Shown piece after piece: positions 60,001 to 63,878 of a DNA stretch of 64,000 nt (positions within the stretch are counted from its first letter, which is position 1; every line of letters starts with the position of its first letter). Below the pieces are notes generated by a model. That model did no database searches. It was not told where the DNA came from and saw only the letters and a program-made list of their open reading frames with translations. This DNA is from Owenia fusiformis (lineage: Eukaryota > Annelida > Polychaeta > Sabellida > Oweniidae), in assembly GCA_903813345.2 (NCBI GenBank), contig CAIIXF020000004.1, positions 15,011,196 through 15,075,195 of the forward strand, written 5' to 3'. The position numbers and the translations under genes were made by a program.

Positions 60001-60251
60001 CTGCCCAAAGATACAGAAGACACTATACAGGTTGGTTGCTCAAGAAATAAATCAAAATAAAAGACAAAATAAAATGTGCTGCTTTCTATCATAGCTCTCG
60101 AATGATCATTTCATATATTAGATTTTAATTTAATACGTCATATTGTCCATATAATTTTAAATTTTATAATTTATATTTCCAGGGTTTTAAGGACTCTATC
60201 AATGAACTGAAATCAGAACAATTCTTCAATAAAGACTATAATGAAAGCTGA
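5233..60251 (+). CDS. CNTRL: Centriolin (CNTRL) orthologue, 39 exons seen, 5' end missing
   Basis: Centriolin is a long coiled-coil protein of mother-centriole subdistal appendages that moves to the midbody and helps recruit exocyst and SNAREs for abscission (known for vertebrates). Exons: 5233-5320, 5561-5730, 5880-6017, 8046-8199, 19068-19288, 20147-20467, 20735-20869, 21614-21745, 21895-22284, 22536-22717, 22878-23194, 23436-23543, 23760-24616, 24800-24865, 25491-25580, 25881-26056, 26283-26499, 26795-27001, 27245-27309, 27532-27658, 27859-28023, 28314-28589, 28896-29113, 29624-29781, 30045-30118, 30214-30402, 30526-30579, 31515-31616, 32200-32269, 33421-33560, 33940-34023, 56377-56517, 57048-57128, 57453-57587, 58107-58223, 58477-58587, 59425-59580, 59842-60030, 60183-60251. 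All have GT/AG borders and matching phases; the total is 6,690 nt. Matches remembered from the human protein include GQVAQNDALRSELEGVV, LYCNVPEHHEL and KRRAELRQSDRLLAE. The start codon and LRR exons were not found. Confidence 0.93.
6060..7240. repeat. Diverged fragments of the 162 bp repeat family
   Basis: GCATTCTGGGTTAATG, GGCAGCCATTTTGGAT and CTGAAATTTTCAGGGATGTT recur around 6140-6370 and again at 7025-7220, matching the units at 2994-3810 with more divergence. GGGATTTGCTACTCTGTGGAG at about 6980-7005 resembles the right end of the element at 32557-33325, so two element types share terminal modules. Confidence 0.6.
6768..6975. repeat. Dispersed repeat, copy 1
   Basis: About 200 bp that returns at 7544-7795 with over 90 percent identity by eye, sharing GTGCCAAAGGGAAAGGAC, AAAAAGCAAACTCTAAGTGC and AATACCCCCTTTCCCCCACC. 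Copy 1 lacks about 40 bp present in copy 2 (near 7719-7760). A third, more diverged partial copy lies at 56226-56330. No coding potential is shared. Confidence 0.8.
7544..7795. repeat. Dispersed repeat, copy 2
   Basis: The longer copy of the repeat at 6768-6975. It includes the stretch around ATCACAATCCAAGACCTGAA that copy 1 lacks. It sits in the same intron and the same orientation, so local duplication is the simplest origin. Confidence 0.8.
8046..8199 (+). CDS. CNTRL: CNTRL exon 4
   Basis: The acceptor is TTTTTCTAG at 8037-8045 and the donor GGTAAG begins at 8200. The exon enters in phase 0 and leaves in phase 1. The translation includes DKQHQIDTRTQDYTELQAQ and then HIAQETNDVKSIEKQLREG, parallel to vertebrate MNKQYQQLESRLDEILSRI and AKETEEIKDLEEQLTEG. 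The split Gly codon is completed by exon 5 at 19068, restoring the conserved EGQ junction across a 10.9 kb intron. Confidence 0.88.
8465..9098. mobile_element. MITE-like element with CAGGGT terminal repeats
   Basis: The left end CAGGGTTTCAAATAAGTCTG (8465) is nearly the inverse complement of the right end CAGACTTATTTGACACCCTG (ending 9098), and both are flanked by TA. At least 35 bp of terminal inverted repeat is visible, extending through GTTCTCCCCCC. The 634 bp length and TA target match the remnant at 3881-4490, but I see no clear transposase trace. The right end lies about 90 bp beyond the stop codon of the antisense Kazal gene. Confidence 0.75.
9113..9122 (-). terminator. Polyadenylation signals of the Kazal gene
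   Basis: Plus-strand TTTATTTATT reads AATAAATAAA on the minus strand, two overlapping canonical signals about 65 bp downstream of the Kazal stop codon. They lie only 15 bp before the edge of the element at 8465-9098. Confidence 0.6.
9186..10445 (-). CDS. Secreted Kazal-type serine protease inhibitor, nested antisense in CNTRL
   Basis: Three minus-strand exons: 10445-10388 (ATG), 10153-9952 and 9243-9186 (TAA at 9188-9186). Donors are GTATAAG and GTAAGT, acceptors GCATGCAG and TTTTTCCAG, and phases 1 and 2 are conserved. The product is about 105 residues. It starts with a hydrophobic signal peptide (MNRAALVLFLGVFFLGCIV), then a basic Ser/Arg linker, then one Kazal domain: CPTACPMIYNPIC, YDG, PSQCDMTVHACK, and GKLVTPQFRGPC, supplying six Cys. 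Spacing between the third and fourth Cys is 13 rather than the usual 10. Kazal domains inhibit serine proteases by presenting a loop after the second Cys; here the P1 region is PMIYN (inferred). The gene is complete and shows no breaks. Target and tissue are unknown. Confidence 0.82.
10536..10560 (-). promoter_or_regulatory. Possible core promoter of the Kazal gene
   Basis: On the minus strand CCTTTATAATG lies about 95-100 bp upstream of the Kazal ATG, preceded by a GATA word (AGATAAGTA). The spacing would allow a 5' leader of roughly 65 nt. This is a TATA-like word only; no other promoter element is clear. Confidence 0.3.
10561..12779. other. Intronic stretch without recognised features
   Basis: AT-rich DNA with no exon that extends the CNTRL frame. 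A 78-codon minus-strand frame at 11937-11701 has no family resemblance, no splice context that I can defend and an AT-driven composition, so I did not call it a gene. TTCATTCATTCA at 12432-12445 and a TATATATATA run at 12654-12666 are simple repeats. Confidence 0.5.
12780..13530. other. CpG-richer block in an AT-rich intron
   Basis: This segment is unusually rich in CG dinucleotides compared with its flanks (for example CGCGTTAACGCCG, TTTTTCGCGTTTTTTACGC and GACCGTTCGTGTGAG). It lies directly upstream of the orphan exon-like segment at 13586. It could be a young insertion, a promoter-like region, or the remains of another gene. No long reading frame is present. Confidence 0.4.
13586..13740 (+). 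CDS. Orphan exon-like segment (cassette exon or stray exon)
   Basis: An acceptor (TCATGATATTAG, ending 13585) opens a frame reading EPQFSLEKQILKLKDETI, then LGEGDSMDGTLAMEGKK and VSYRDICGG, ending at TAA 13742. Three donors are possible: GTAAAA at 13697, GTAAGC at 13705 and GTAAAC at 13741. With the first, the exon is 111 nt in phase 1 on both sides and could be spliced between CNTRL exons 4 and 5 without breaking frame. No matching segment exists in vertebrate centriolin as I recall it. The ending GKKVSYRDICG instead recalls patched-family loops (VxYxDLC), so it may be a fragment of an unrelated gene. Confidence 0.35.
14031..14430 (-). mobile_element. LINE fragment: C-terminal zinc-knuckle region
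   Basis: Read on the minus strand, the segment gives SIAKVRLSMHNFPIERGRY, then SERFCFFCNSKNTIGDEEH and VLF, the C-x2-C...H-x-L-F...C module that follows reverse transcriptase in many marine-invertebrate non-LTR elements. One in-frame TGA interrupts it just after the HVLF motif, before the last Cys, so it is not functional. The reverse-transcriptase part of what appears to be the same copy lies at 16195-16547, separated from this piece by a foldback element and a reversed family-A repeat. Confidence 0.72.
14428..15117. mobile_element. Foldback element, about 330 bp arms
   Basis: AAAGGAGGAGGGAAGTTAGC at 14428 reappears inverted as GCTAATTTCCCTCCTCCTTT ending near 15117. The match continues inward through CAACAGATTTTGGACAGTCA, CAGGGTAGATGCAAACAACC and TGTTGCATTTTGACACA-like words to a centre near 14760. 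The right arm carries more substitutions and a small insertion. There is no protein product; it is inserted next to the LINE fragment. Confidence 0.8.
15285..16205 (-). repeat. Reverse-oriented, diverged copy of repeat family A
   Basis: Read on the minus strand it follows the order of the family-A units in the 22 kb intron: GAATGTATATCCTGACTTTC, a TTGATTTG..GTAGTC word, GACCT-type words near the middle, AAAAATCAACTTTTTTT, then AAGGTCACTGAAGGTCAAG. It shares their TGACCT half-site words, but more sparsely. It separates the two LINE pieces. A (GTCC)-type word lies near 15330. Confidence 0.65.
16195..16547 (-). mobile_element. LINE fragment: reverse transcriptase
   Basis: Minus-strand translation in shifting frames gives YVNDLYMASQSLKSVLFA, DDWFKANLLSLN and INGKQINRVQEIHFLGIT followed by IDEFFDW, the fingers/palm order of a non-LTR reverse transcriptase (INDL...LFADD...WFxANKLSLN...FLG). 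The catalytic ADD is replaced at the DNA level and at least two frame changes are present, so it is dead. It is interrupted on one side by a mariner remnant (16548-17548) and on the other by a family-A repeat. Confidence 0.75.
16548..17548 (-). mobile_element. Mariner-type remnant with transposase N-terminal trace
   Basis: CAGGGTGTTCAATAAGTACTG at 16548 (shown in two halves: CAGGGTGTTC, AATAAGTACTG) is inverted at the right end, CAGTACGCCCTG ending 17548, with TA on both sides. The minus strand around 16870-16750 reads RKIADMTDSSVGPTHHIV then HNDLEMTLMCDKGVRK and LTEEE, matching the helix-turn-helix and linker of mariner transposases (SxGxxxxIxHxDLGMxKxxARWVPxxLTEE). Only the N-terminal part is recognisable; the 1.0 kb copy is non-autonomous. 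Confidence 0.78.
17549..18577. other. Intronic stretch without recognised features
   Basis: AT-rich, with no exon in the CNTRL frame. The first 100 bp may still belong to the LINE split by the mariner insertion, but I could not recognise a motif. The rest shows no clear repeat. Confidence 0.45.
18578..19034 (+). pseudogene. CNTRL: Decayed tandem copies of CNTRL exon 5
   Basis: Copy at 18852-18921, with an acceptor (TTTTCCAG), reads GQIAQNDALRTELEGVVEG then LQTYL before a TGA. It fuses directly to a second partial copy (18922-19034) reading AQNDALRSELEGVVGGLQ, TYLHNVKQRAANQNEAYNS, which has lost its own acceptor. More eroded copies are visible at 18578-18625 (with TTTTGCAG and CAGTGAGCTAGAA) and 18736-18815. 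The intact exon follows at 19068. None of the upstream copies can replace it in frame. Confidence 0.8.
19068..19288 (+). CDS. CNTRL: CNTRL exon 5 (intact copy)
   Basis: Acceptor GTTCCAG, donor GTATGT at 19289, phase 1 to 0. The sequence GQVAQNDALRSELEGVVGG, LKTYLHNVKQRAANQNEAY, KSLQNEKDALEERLHNLEK is one of the best conserved parts of the protein (vertebrate GQIAANEALKKDLEGVISG, LQEYLGTIKGQA). Coiled coil. It follows several decayed copies of itself. Confidence 0.93.
19850..19930 (+). repeat. tRNA-derived SINE head
   Basis: TGGCCTCATGG fits the RNA polymerase III box A and GGATCGAATCC fits box B with one mismatch, 40 bp apart. An anticodon-stem-like CTGG...CCAG lies between them and a T-run follows. 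The T-stem pairs poorly, so it is not a working tRNA gene. The tail and borders of the element are not clear. Confidence 0.5.
20147..23543 (+). CDS. CNTRL: CNTRL exons 6-12 (central coiled coil)
   Basis: Exons 20147-20467, 20735-20869, 21614-21745, 21895-22284, 22536-22717, 22878-23194 and 23436-23543. The first four are all phase 0 at both ends; the last three use phases 2 and 1. The first reads KLHNLEVSLHTKDEENQML, and later IKLAQEEIEALRHSLKAAEQ. Exons 9-11 contain polar, probably disordered spacers (FLEPTPRSDHTSIWGSQRG; a His/Asn/Gln-rich block in 22878-22970) between coiled-coil stretches. Exon 12 reads EEEIERLHDLLEDQRGEIE then RLNDILHRLTG, parallel to vertebrate LNETMERQRTEIARLQNVL. Confidence 0.9.
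20475..20734 (+). repeat. Degenerate minisatellite filling CNTRL intron 6
   Basis: The word TGTGTAATTCCATTGCCTT and its variants recur about ten times with a spacing near 22-25 bp over the whole 267 bp intron. The splice acceptor itself (TGTGTAATTCCAG, ending 20734) is one such unit with CCAG in place of CCATTG, so the repeat includes the 3' splice site. Confidence 0.7.
20935..21403. mobile_element. MITE with CTGTACTCCC terminal repeats
   Basis: CTGTACTCCCAGTAATTTTCG at 20935 (CTGTACTCCCAG, TAATTTTCG) and AATATTAGTGGGAGTACAG ending 21403 form imperfect inverted ends flanked by TA. GAAATTTCAA, AATATAATAGC and similar words repeat inside. The 469 bp element has no coding capacity and lies in CNTRL intron 7. 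TA duplication suggests Tc1/mariner-type mobilisation (inferred). Confidence 0.75.
23760..24616 (+). CDS. CNTRL: CNTRL exon 13 (disordered Thr/Gln/Pro-rich insert and CNVPEHH motif)
   Basis: At 857 nt this is the largest exon. After a short coiled coil (DKDAEIQQLRHDISRLHDH) comes a long low-complexity region rich in Asn, Met, Gln, Thr and Pro. It has loose repeats such as MASNMEHMASN, NMGQPTSNMVQMP, then units of the type QQGAPPAVVTQ/HVAPPTTVTQ/QVVPPPTVQQ. It ends in DDGLYCNVPEHHEL. Vertebrate centriolin has a Pro-rich linker at the same place ending in LHCNVPEHHNL, so the linker position and terminal motif are conserved while the filler is not. Acceptor TAATTTCAG, donor GTAGGT; phase 1 to 0. 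Confidence 0.92.
24800..34023 (+). CDS. CNTRL: CNTRL exons 14-31 (long second coiled coil)
   Basis: Eighteen exons from 24800-24865 to 33940-34023, all with GT/AG borders and consistent phases (coordinates in the main entry). Recognisable segments include EDYVSELQDKIKLLKEKLA (vertebrate ENEVSRLEDIMQHLK), CLETTLAKRRAELRQSDRL then LAECQSDLAAA (vertebrate CIEKTLLKRRSELREADRL), KDAEFQQLDRILQKTKE, and LTKHKMELKSVLESLRDAK (vertebrate MSKHKTELKNILDMLQL). Exon 30 uses the acceptor TTAGAG (AG 33419-33420), which the frame requires. Almost entirely heptad-repeat coiled coil with few Pro or Gly. Confidence 0.9.
32557..33325. mobile_element. DNA element with ATCCCACCGAAC ends and ATGGCGGCCAT repeats
   Basis: ATCCCACCGAAC at 32557-32568 is the exact inverse complement of GTTCGGTGGGAT at 33314-33325. 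The left end continues into a (GTCC/GTTC)n tract (32598-32632), and the interior is a tandem repeat of about 143 bp carrying CAAAATGGCGGCCATTTTTC at 32749, 32892, 33036 and, diverged, 33178. No coding capacity. It lies in CNTRL intron 29. A relative is at 62568-63690. Confidence 0.65.
34660..36465 (+). repeat. Family A unit A1
   Basis: Head: palindrome GATTGCAAGCAATC followed by GGAGGCCC. Body: about three tandem subunits of roughly 440 bp, each with TTGTAGATGATTTTTAAAAA-type, AATATCTCAAAACTGG, CTAATATGTGTAGAACC, TTGATTTGTAGTC and GAAGGTCACTGAAGGTCAA words. Tail: TTGACCTTTGACCTTGACCT, then GTTGGAAGTAGGAGAAAAA and AATAACTAGAC. TGACCT/AGGTCA half-sites occur many times per subunit, as DR1 (TGACCTTTGACCT) and abutting forms. 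Confidence 0.85.
36466..37387 (+). repeat. Family A unit A2 (short, one subunit)
   Basis: Same head (GATTGCAAGCAATCTCACGG then AGGCCCTC) and same tail as A1, but only one internal subunit plus the tail, showing that units differ in the number of internal 440 bp repeats. It is joined directly to A1 through AATAACTAGAC and to B1 by the same word. Confidence 0.85.
37388..38780 (+). repeat. Family B unit B1
   Basis: Head: palindrome AAATTGAACGAAGTTCAATTT followed by CAGACTCCAGAT (shown as two pieces of one head). Next a TCATCCAGAATAAG repeat and a purine-rich (GGATA)n tract (37495-37670). Body: subunits with CGCCATAACTTCCGAACCGG, TTTGCAGATTCGGATTCCTG, TTTTGACCTACTTTTCGGAC and GTGTAGTGTCAGAATCGC. 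Tail: TTGACCTTTGACCTAGATAA, CCACCAACTAGATACTGAAC and ACTAGAC. Confidence 0.85.
38781..40683 (+). repeat. Family B unit B2
   Basis: Same B head and tail. In place of the GGATA tract it carries a (TGGACT)n-type stretch (38866-39080: CTGGACTTGGACTGGACC and variants). About four body subunits follow, one carrying CGCCATAACTTCCGAACCGG at 39771-39790. Half-site words TTGACCTAGATTTTGACCTA recur at the end of body blocks. Confidence 0.85.
40684..42747 (+). repeat. Family B unit B3, ending in three hairpins
   Basis: B head, a (TGGACT)n stretch (40770-40975), body subunits and tail as in B2. It then continues with three hairpins (42605-42630, 42656-42681, 42708-42733) of the form AGACTCCAGAT-loop-ATCTGGAGTCT, each preceded by GGCAAAAACAAT-like and followed by AATAA. 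The hairpin arm equals the ACTCCAGAT word of the B head. Confidence 0.85.
42748..44159 (+). repeat. Family B unit B4
   Basis: B head, the TCATCCAGAATAAG repeat, a long (GGATA)n purine tract (42888-43170), one full body subunit, a short (TGGACC)-type stretch (43556-43652), a variant subunit with GATATCTCGAAATCGGTTTG, and the B tail. It shows both microsatellite types within one unit, linking the two B subtypes. Confidence 0.8.
44160..45879 (+). repeat. Family B unit B5
   Basis: B head, a (GGATA)n tract (44265-44425), three body subunits and the B tail with TTGACCTTTGACCTAGATAA. Joined to B6 by ATAATAACTAGAC. Confidence 0.85.
45880..47745 (+). repeat. Family B unit B6
   Basis: B head (with the AACGAAGTT centre as in B1), a (GGATA)n tract (45990-46185), body subunits, an internal (TGGACT)-type stretch (47130-47235), the GATATCTCGAAATCGG variant subunit and the B tail. 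Confidence 0.85.
47746..49311 (+). repeat. Family B unit B7, ending in three hairpins
   Basis: B head, a (GGATA)n tract (47840-48030), body subunits and tail, then three nearly identical 50-55 bp blocks (about 49143-49300), each ACTGGCAAAAACAAT followed by the hairpin AGACTCCAGATT-TTC-AATCTGGAGTCT and AATAAGAA. The following unit is family A. Confidence 0.85.
49312..50718 (+). repeat. Family A unit A3
   Basis: A head (GATTGCAAGCAATCTCACGG), body subunits with CTGACATCTAGTGAACAATT and TTTGACGTCAAATATCTCAA-type words, and the A tail (TTTGACCTTGACCTAGATAT). It ends in AATAAGAACTAGAC at the junction with A4. Confidence 0.85.
50719..54363 (+). repeat. Family A unit A4, expanded, ending in three hairpins
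   Basis: The longest unit, about 3.6 kb. After the A head it carries roughly seven body subunits of about 440 bp, one of them internally deleted (52540-52620), then the A tail and three hairpins (54226-54251, about 54279-54305, about 54333-54357) built from AGGAGGCCC and GGGCCTCCT, each followed by AATAA. The hairpin arm equals the GGAGGCCCT word of the A head. The array stops after the last hairpin. Confidence 0.85.
54364..56376. other. Distal part of intron 31, palindromes and unique DNA
   Basis: TTGATATCAATAT and ATATTGATATCAAT (54470-54520), and GGTGATATCTGTGAAAT with ATTCCACAGATATCAC (54700-54740), form inverted pairs. A partial third copy of the dispersed repeat from intron 3 is at 56226-56330. 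I see no exon. Confidence 0.55.
56226..56330. repeat. Dispersed repeat, copy 3 (partial, diverged)
   Basis: AAGCACAAGTACCAAAGGGA and AAAAACAAATCCCATATATC match the copies at 6768-6975 and 7544-7795 in the same orientation. It lies just upstream of exon 32. Confidence 0.7.
56377..58587 (+). CDS. CNTRL: CNTRL exons 32-36
   Basis: Exons 56377-56517, 57048-57128, 57453-57587, 58107-58223 and 58477-58587, all phase 0. Exon 32 contains DHCQRANRLTEELNNLHTQY (vertebrate DNHERARRLMKELNQMQYEY). Exon 36 contains LQQQMSRHAQTIESGRKQS then ADTLDGLKHKLNTLQD (vertebrate LKAQLRHCMSKQAEVLIKG, TLHSLRRQVDALGEL). These anchor the C-terminal coiled coil on the far side of the 22 kb intron and show that the gene continues across it. 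Confidence 0.92.
56545..56715 (+). repeat. Minisatellite of about 28 bp, six copies
   Basis: Unit ACGGTACCATACAGTACTGT followed by AGCAAAA, repeated from about 56545 to 56715 with small changes. It contains the palindromes GGTACC and ACAGTACTGT. It begins 28 bp after the exon 32 donor. Open in two minus-strand frames only because of the repeat periodicity. Confidence 0.85.
59425..60251 (+). CDS. CNTRL: CNTRL exons 37-39 (RS-containing tail and stop)
   Basis: Exons 59425-59580, 59842-60030 and 60183-60251 (stop TGA 60249-60251), all phase 0. Exon 37 begins VLGSGESAYIEAIRELTRS and then gives RSNSRSRNQRSRSPTWSER followed by SRSPSRE. Exon 38 gives SRPRSREGQRSGLNEGHRS. The RS codons are AGG TCA, the same hexamer that fills the intron 31 array; exon 38 even contains a perfect DR1 (GGGTCAAAGGTCA, 59916-59928). 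Vertebrate centriolin also has a Ser-rich tail but, as far as I recall, no RS repeats. Acceptors TGTAATTTAG, TTTTTACAG and TATATTTCCAG. Confidence 0.85.
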
Positions 60252-60900
60252 CTTAAACCATCTACATCCGAGTCTCACAAGAAGTGTGCAAAAAGCATGG
60301 CAATCATTGACAAAATGAGGAGTCCATGTGAAATGAAATATTTAGTAAACTGATGGCTATTTCAAGAGTTGCTACGTTTAATATGGACAGTGGGCGAGAC
60401 TATTTTGTTTTTCGGGGAAAACAAAATAAAATACAATACAAACAACTTGCGGAGTTGGCAAGAAACAAAAACTAAAGCATACACTTCACAACAGGACATA
60501 ATTTATAGATGTTATTTTAGTGAGCAAAGGGGTTTATACAACGGCAAAAACAACCTCTCATCAAGAGGACTTAGTTTACGTATTATATTCTGAATAGTAT
60601 CTGTAACAATCAAATCTCACCTCTGATATTACAATTTCATTTTCCGTCTACAGTCATTTAAATTAAGATGATTGAAAGAACACATTAAAGATCTTATGAC
60701 TGAGAGGTTGACGTATACAGGTATACTGTAAGCATTCTTTTACCATTACCATTTAATAATCTGTTTGAAATCAAGTATTTATTAATTTCTTAAAATCCAT
60801 TTTACAATTAGAATATATGTTGTTATAATTTTGAAATTTTACATATTTACAACACTGTGCACTGTATTTTTTTTTAAATAAACTGAAATGAGAGCCATTC
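60252..60900 (+). other. CNTRL: CNTRL 3' UTR
   Basis: AT-rich sequence after the stop codon, ending shortly after an AATAAA at 60877-60882. Short reading frames in it have no family resemblance. No second polyadenylation signal is as good. Confidence 0.65.
60877..60882 (+). terminator. CNTRL: CNTRL polyadenylation signal
   Basis: Canonical AATAAA, 626 bp after the stop codon, preceded by a T-run. The next feature (a Tc1/mariner remnant) starts at 61030. Confidence 0.65.
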
Positions 60901-61029
60901 TGATTTTTATTTATTGGTCATTGTTGATAGCAGTTAATCTCTTGCTTCACTTTCTATTGATTTTCGAAATTATTTCTACCATATTTTTGAAAAACCAGAG
61001 GCAATTATACCAGTATATTATCATATATA

Positions 61030-61628
61030 CAGGGTGTCAAAAAACAACGGCACCCCCTCTACAGCAAAAACTCTTAAATGTTATATGGCATGTCATATCT
61101 CATTTGAAAGATAATTTAATTCTGGAGTTACACGTCAAATTTCATTTCATAAAACTTTAAATTTAAAAAGCTATATTGTTTCGAAGTTTGCTACTTCAGT
61201 ACTTTGTTTGCTACTTTATTACTGGTTTAAAGTCAAATCTTGAAAATGATGAATATGTAGGAAATAGCCCAGATCTCAACTATGCTGAACATATAGGTTT
61301 AATTGTGAAAGACATGGTAGGGGAAATGATGGAGATGGGGCCTCTTGAAAATAGATGAGGAAAGTTCTTCAAGGATTACACAATGCTGAACCTTTCTTTG
61401 AATTTTCACTAAAGTCATATCCATCCAGATTAGCTGCTTTTCGAGGGGCAAGTGGCGACAATACCAACTACTTATAATCAGCTGTAAATCTGTAAAATTA
61501 TATCATATGGAGCTGAATTTTCTCAAGTAACTCCAGAATTAAATTGTCTTTAAAATGGGATATGACACACTATGTAACATAAAGTACATTTTGCTGTAGA
61601 GGGGGTGCTGTTGTTTTTTGGCATCCTG
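61030..61628 (+). mobile_element. Tc1/mariner remnant with transposase C-terminus
   Basis: CAGGGTGTCAAAAAACAACGG (CAGGGTGTCAAAA, AACAACGG) is inverted as GTTTTTTGGCATCCTG-type sequence at the right end (61628), with TA on both sides. Inside, GNSPDLNYAEHIGLIVKDM (from about 61258) matches the NSPDLNPxE block around the second catalytic Asp. A second frame gives FFEFSLKSYPSRLAAFRGA then SGDNTNYL, the family's C-terminal end. The two parts are in different frames and the N-terminal two-thirds is deleted, so it is inactive. Confidence 0.85.
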
Positions 61629-61638
61629 TATATTATTA

Positions 61639-62567
61639 TACAGGGCGTATAAAAAAACGCAACAAGTAGTTATTTTGTAAAATTACAAAACTAGTGATGA
61701 CTACATCAATTTCATTAATGTAGCATAAAGCCACATCTCTCCTCTTTACGATGATATGTCTATCATTCACATGTGATAATGGTTGGGTGAGAAATCCTTC
61801 CGTTTACACATTTGGTCAAAATCGGCTCTTGGCCAAGTTTTAGAAATTGCAAAAATCAGTGCAAGGGCTAAGTGCCAATGGAAGTTCCTCTGAATTGAAT
61901 TGTTGTGACTTTTTCTTTTGGAGCTATCTTAGGAGCATCTGTGCTCACAATTCCTCCACTAGATATTGCAAAACCTCGAGAAAGAATTGCCCGTGTGCTG
62001 CTTTTCTCTGCTTTAACCTACAGATGACTCAGGGCTGAACCATGCATGACGTGGGCAGATGAGCGCATCTTTATGTGCAAGGAAGTGGTGGCAATTTGGA
62101 TAGGTATAGGATGTATTCTTGCAAGAGTATGAGTATGGACACTTAACTGTCTATGCCACACCTGTCACATCTTCTTCCAATAGCCCCTATGCCCTCTGTA
62201 CTGGCTTTTGCATTTTTTAAAACTTGGGTCCGAGCTGAATTTGCCCCACTTTGCAAAATTAATGATTATTCGGCCAGTCATGACTCCCTGTGAATGAATA
62301 ATATTCCATTGCAAAGAGGAGTAATTTGGCTTTTTGGTACATTGAATGAAAAGGATGCAGTCAGCATTGGTTTTATGTTTTTTCCAATATTGCATCAGGC
62401 TTTGTACACTGACTTTTGCGATGTTTATAACTTGGCCAAAAGCTAATTTGGAATGATTACTCGCCCAACCATGACCAAATATCAATGAATGATATATCAT
62501 TGTAAAGAGGAGACACATGGCTTTATGGTGCATTGAATGAAATTAATGCTGTTATCATTGGCTTTGT
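61639..62567. mobile_element. Inverted-repeat element with CAGGGCG left end, right end lost
   Basis: CAGGGCGTATAAAAAAACGC at 61639 follows a TA. GCATAAAGCCACATCTCTCC (61722) recurs inverted as GGAGACACATGGCTTTATGG (62507), and the ATTCAC...TGATAATGGTTGGGTGAG block recurs inverted around 62450-62490. A further direct repeat of about 170 bp occupies 62290-62530. The expected right terminus is replaced by the start of the next element at 62568. The long minus-strand frame here follows the repeats and is not a gene. Confidence 0.6.
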
Positions 62568-63690
62568 CCGTCCGTCCGGGCAATAACTCAAATACCATTG
62601 GCCCGATTTTGTTCATATTTTGTACACATATACCTTATGGGGGTAGAAGTTCTGCTCGAAAGCCGATTTTCAAAATGGCAGCTCATTTTAAAATGGCGGC
62701 CATTTTAGTGCCGATTTTACAGTAATTTAGGTACAATATGTATAACTGTAATAGCAATATGTTTTAGATGTAAAAGATTTATATAGGACATTAATAAAGC
62801 TAGAAATGTAGGTATTTCAGAAGCACATGGCAGCCATCTTGAAAAATGGCAGCCTTTACTCGCTATTTAACAATTTTTGCTGTAACTCAACAAGAAAATG
62901 CAGCAAACTCCTCGAGTCGAGGTCTCCAAGTCAAAAAAATTCCTGACCCTATCATATATCTGTTGATTATCCTGTTTATAACTGATTCAAGAGCGTGGCA
63001 CTGAACGAACCTATATGCCTATTTGGTATTTGTTTAGTTGTTGGTTGGGTAACATGTTTATGACGTCACAAATGATGCAAAGAATCTTTAAACCAATCAG
63101 TGAAGTCTATATTAATTGTTTGTTTAGTTGTTTATGTGGCAATACGTGTCTGACGTCACAGGTGATTGCATCATATTCCAGTAACGCCATTTTATGACAT
63201 TGCATAATTTTAGCTGATTTTGGCTTCATTTCACTTTATTTGAAAGACTTTTAAAAATGTAATAATGAGTCAGTATTTTTTCTTATAAATATTAATAATT
63301 GAATTTGAGGTCAAAGTCCGAAAATTTGATCAACTGATTGAAATCACATTTTAAAGAGGTGAAGAAGTGAATAATTACAGGAGCAAACGTGATCAATGGT
63401 TCGAGGTCTCCCGCAAAGTAGTCGCTACGCGACCTCGAAATAAGAAGTTTAGCAATCTTGTTCATATTTGGAATGTGTTTTAACATATTTTACTATAACT
63501 TGAAAAGTACTGAAGCGATTTTGTTCATATTTGGAAGATGAATACTATAAGCATGGCACACTGTCTAATGACACTTTTGGTAGAAGGTGGCCATTTTGAA
63601 AAATGGCCGCCATTTTTGCTATATACTTTGTAAAAATGCCAGCCATGGCTGTTCGATGGGATTTGCTACGCTTCGGCGTTGCTGTTCTCT
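62568..63690. mobile_element. Relative of the ATGGCGGCCAT element, diverged
   Basis: Begins with TCCGTCCGTCCGGGCAATAA and AATGGCGGCCATTTT (62693-62707) and ends with GTTCGATGGGATTTGCTACG near 63651, parallel to the left tract and right end of 32557-33325. AATGGCCGCCATTTTTGC recurs at 63602. The middle (62720-63480) is mostly unrelated AT-rich sequence. A left terminal repeat is not visible. Confidence 0.5.
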
Positions 63691-63878
63691 AGTTTTTGTT
63701 CAACATCAATACAGAAAACTCCCCTATGACTCCTGGTTCAAAAGCTCTTCTATTTTCAAACTTTTAAAGGTTTTTCAGCATTGTGTCAATTGGGATTTAG
63801 TTAATTATTTCAAATTCAGATTCTGTTGTCATGGACAATATCTAAGACGGTTTATTGTGGCGTTTCACAACCTTTTTT

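Noticed and set aside
62165-62533. 122-codon minus-strand reading frame
   Set aside because: It runs through direct and inverted repeats of a DNA element, has no family resemblance, and no splice or start context.
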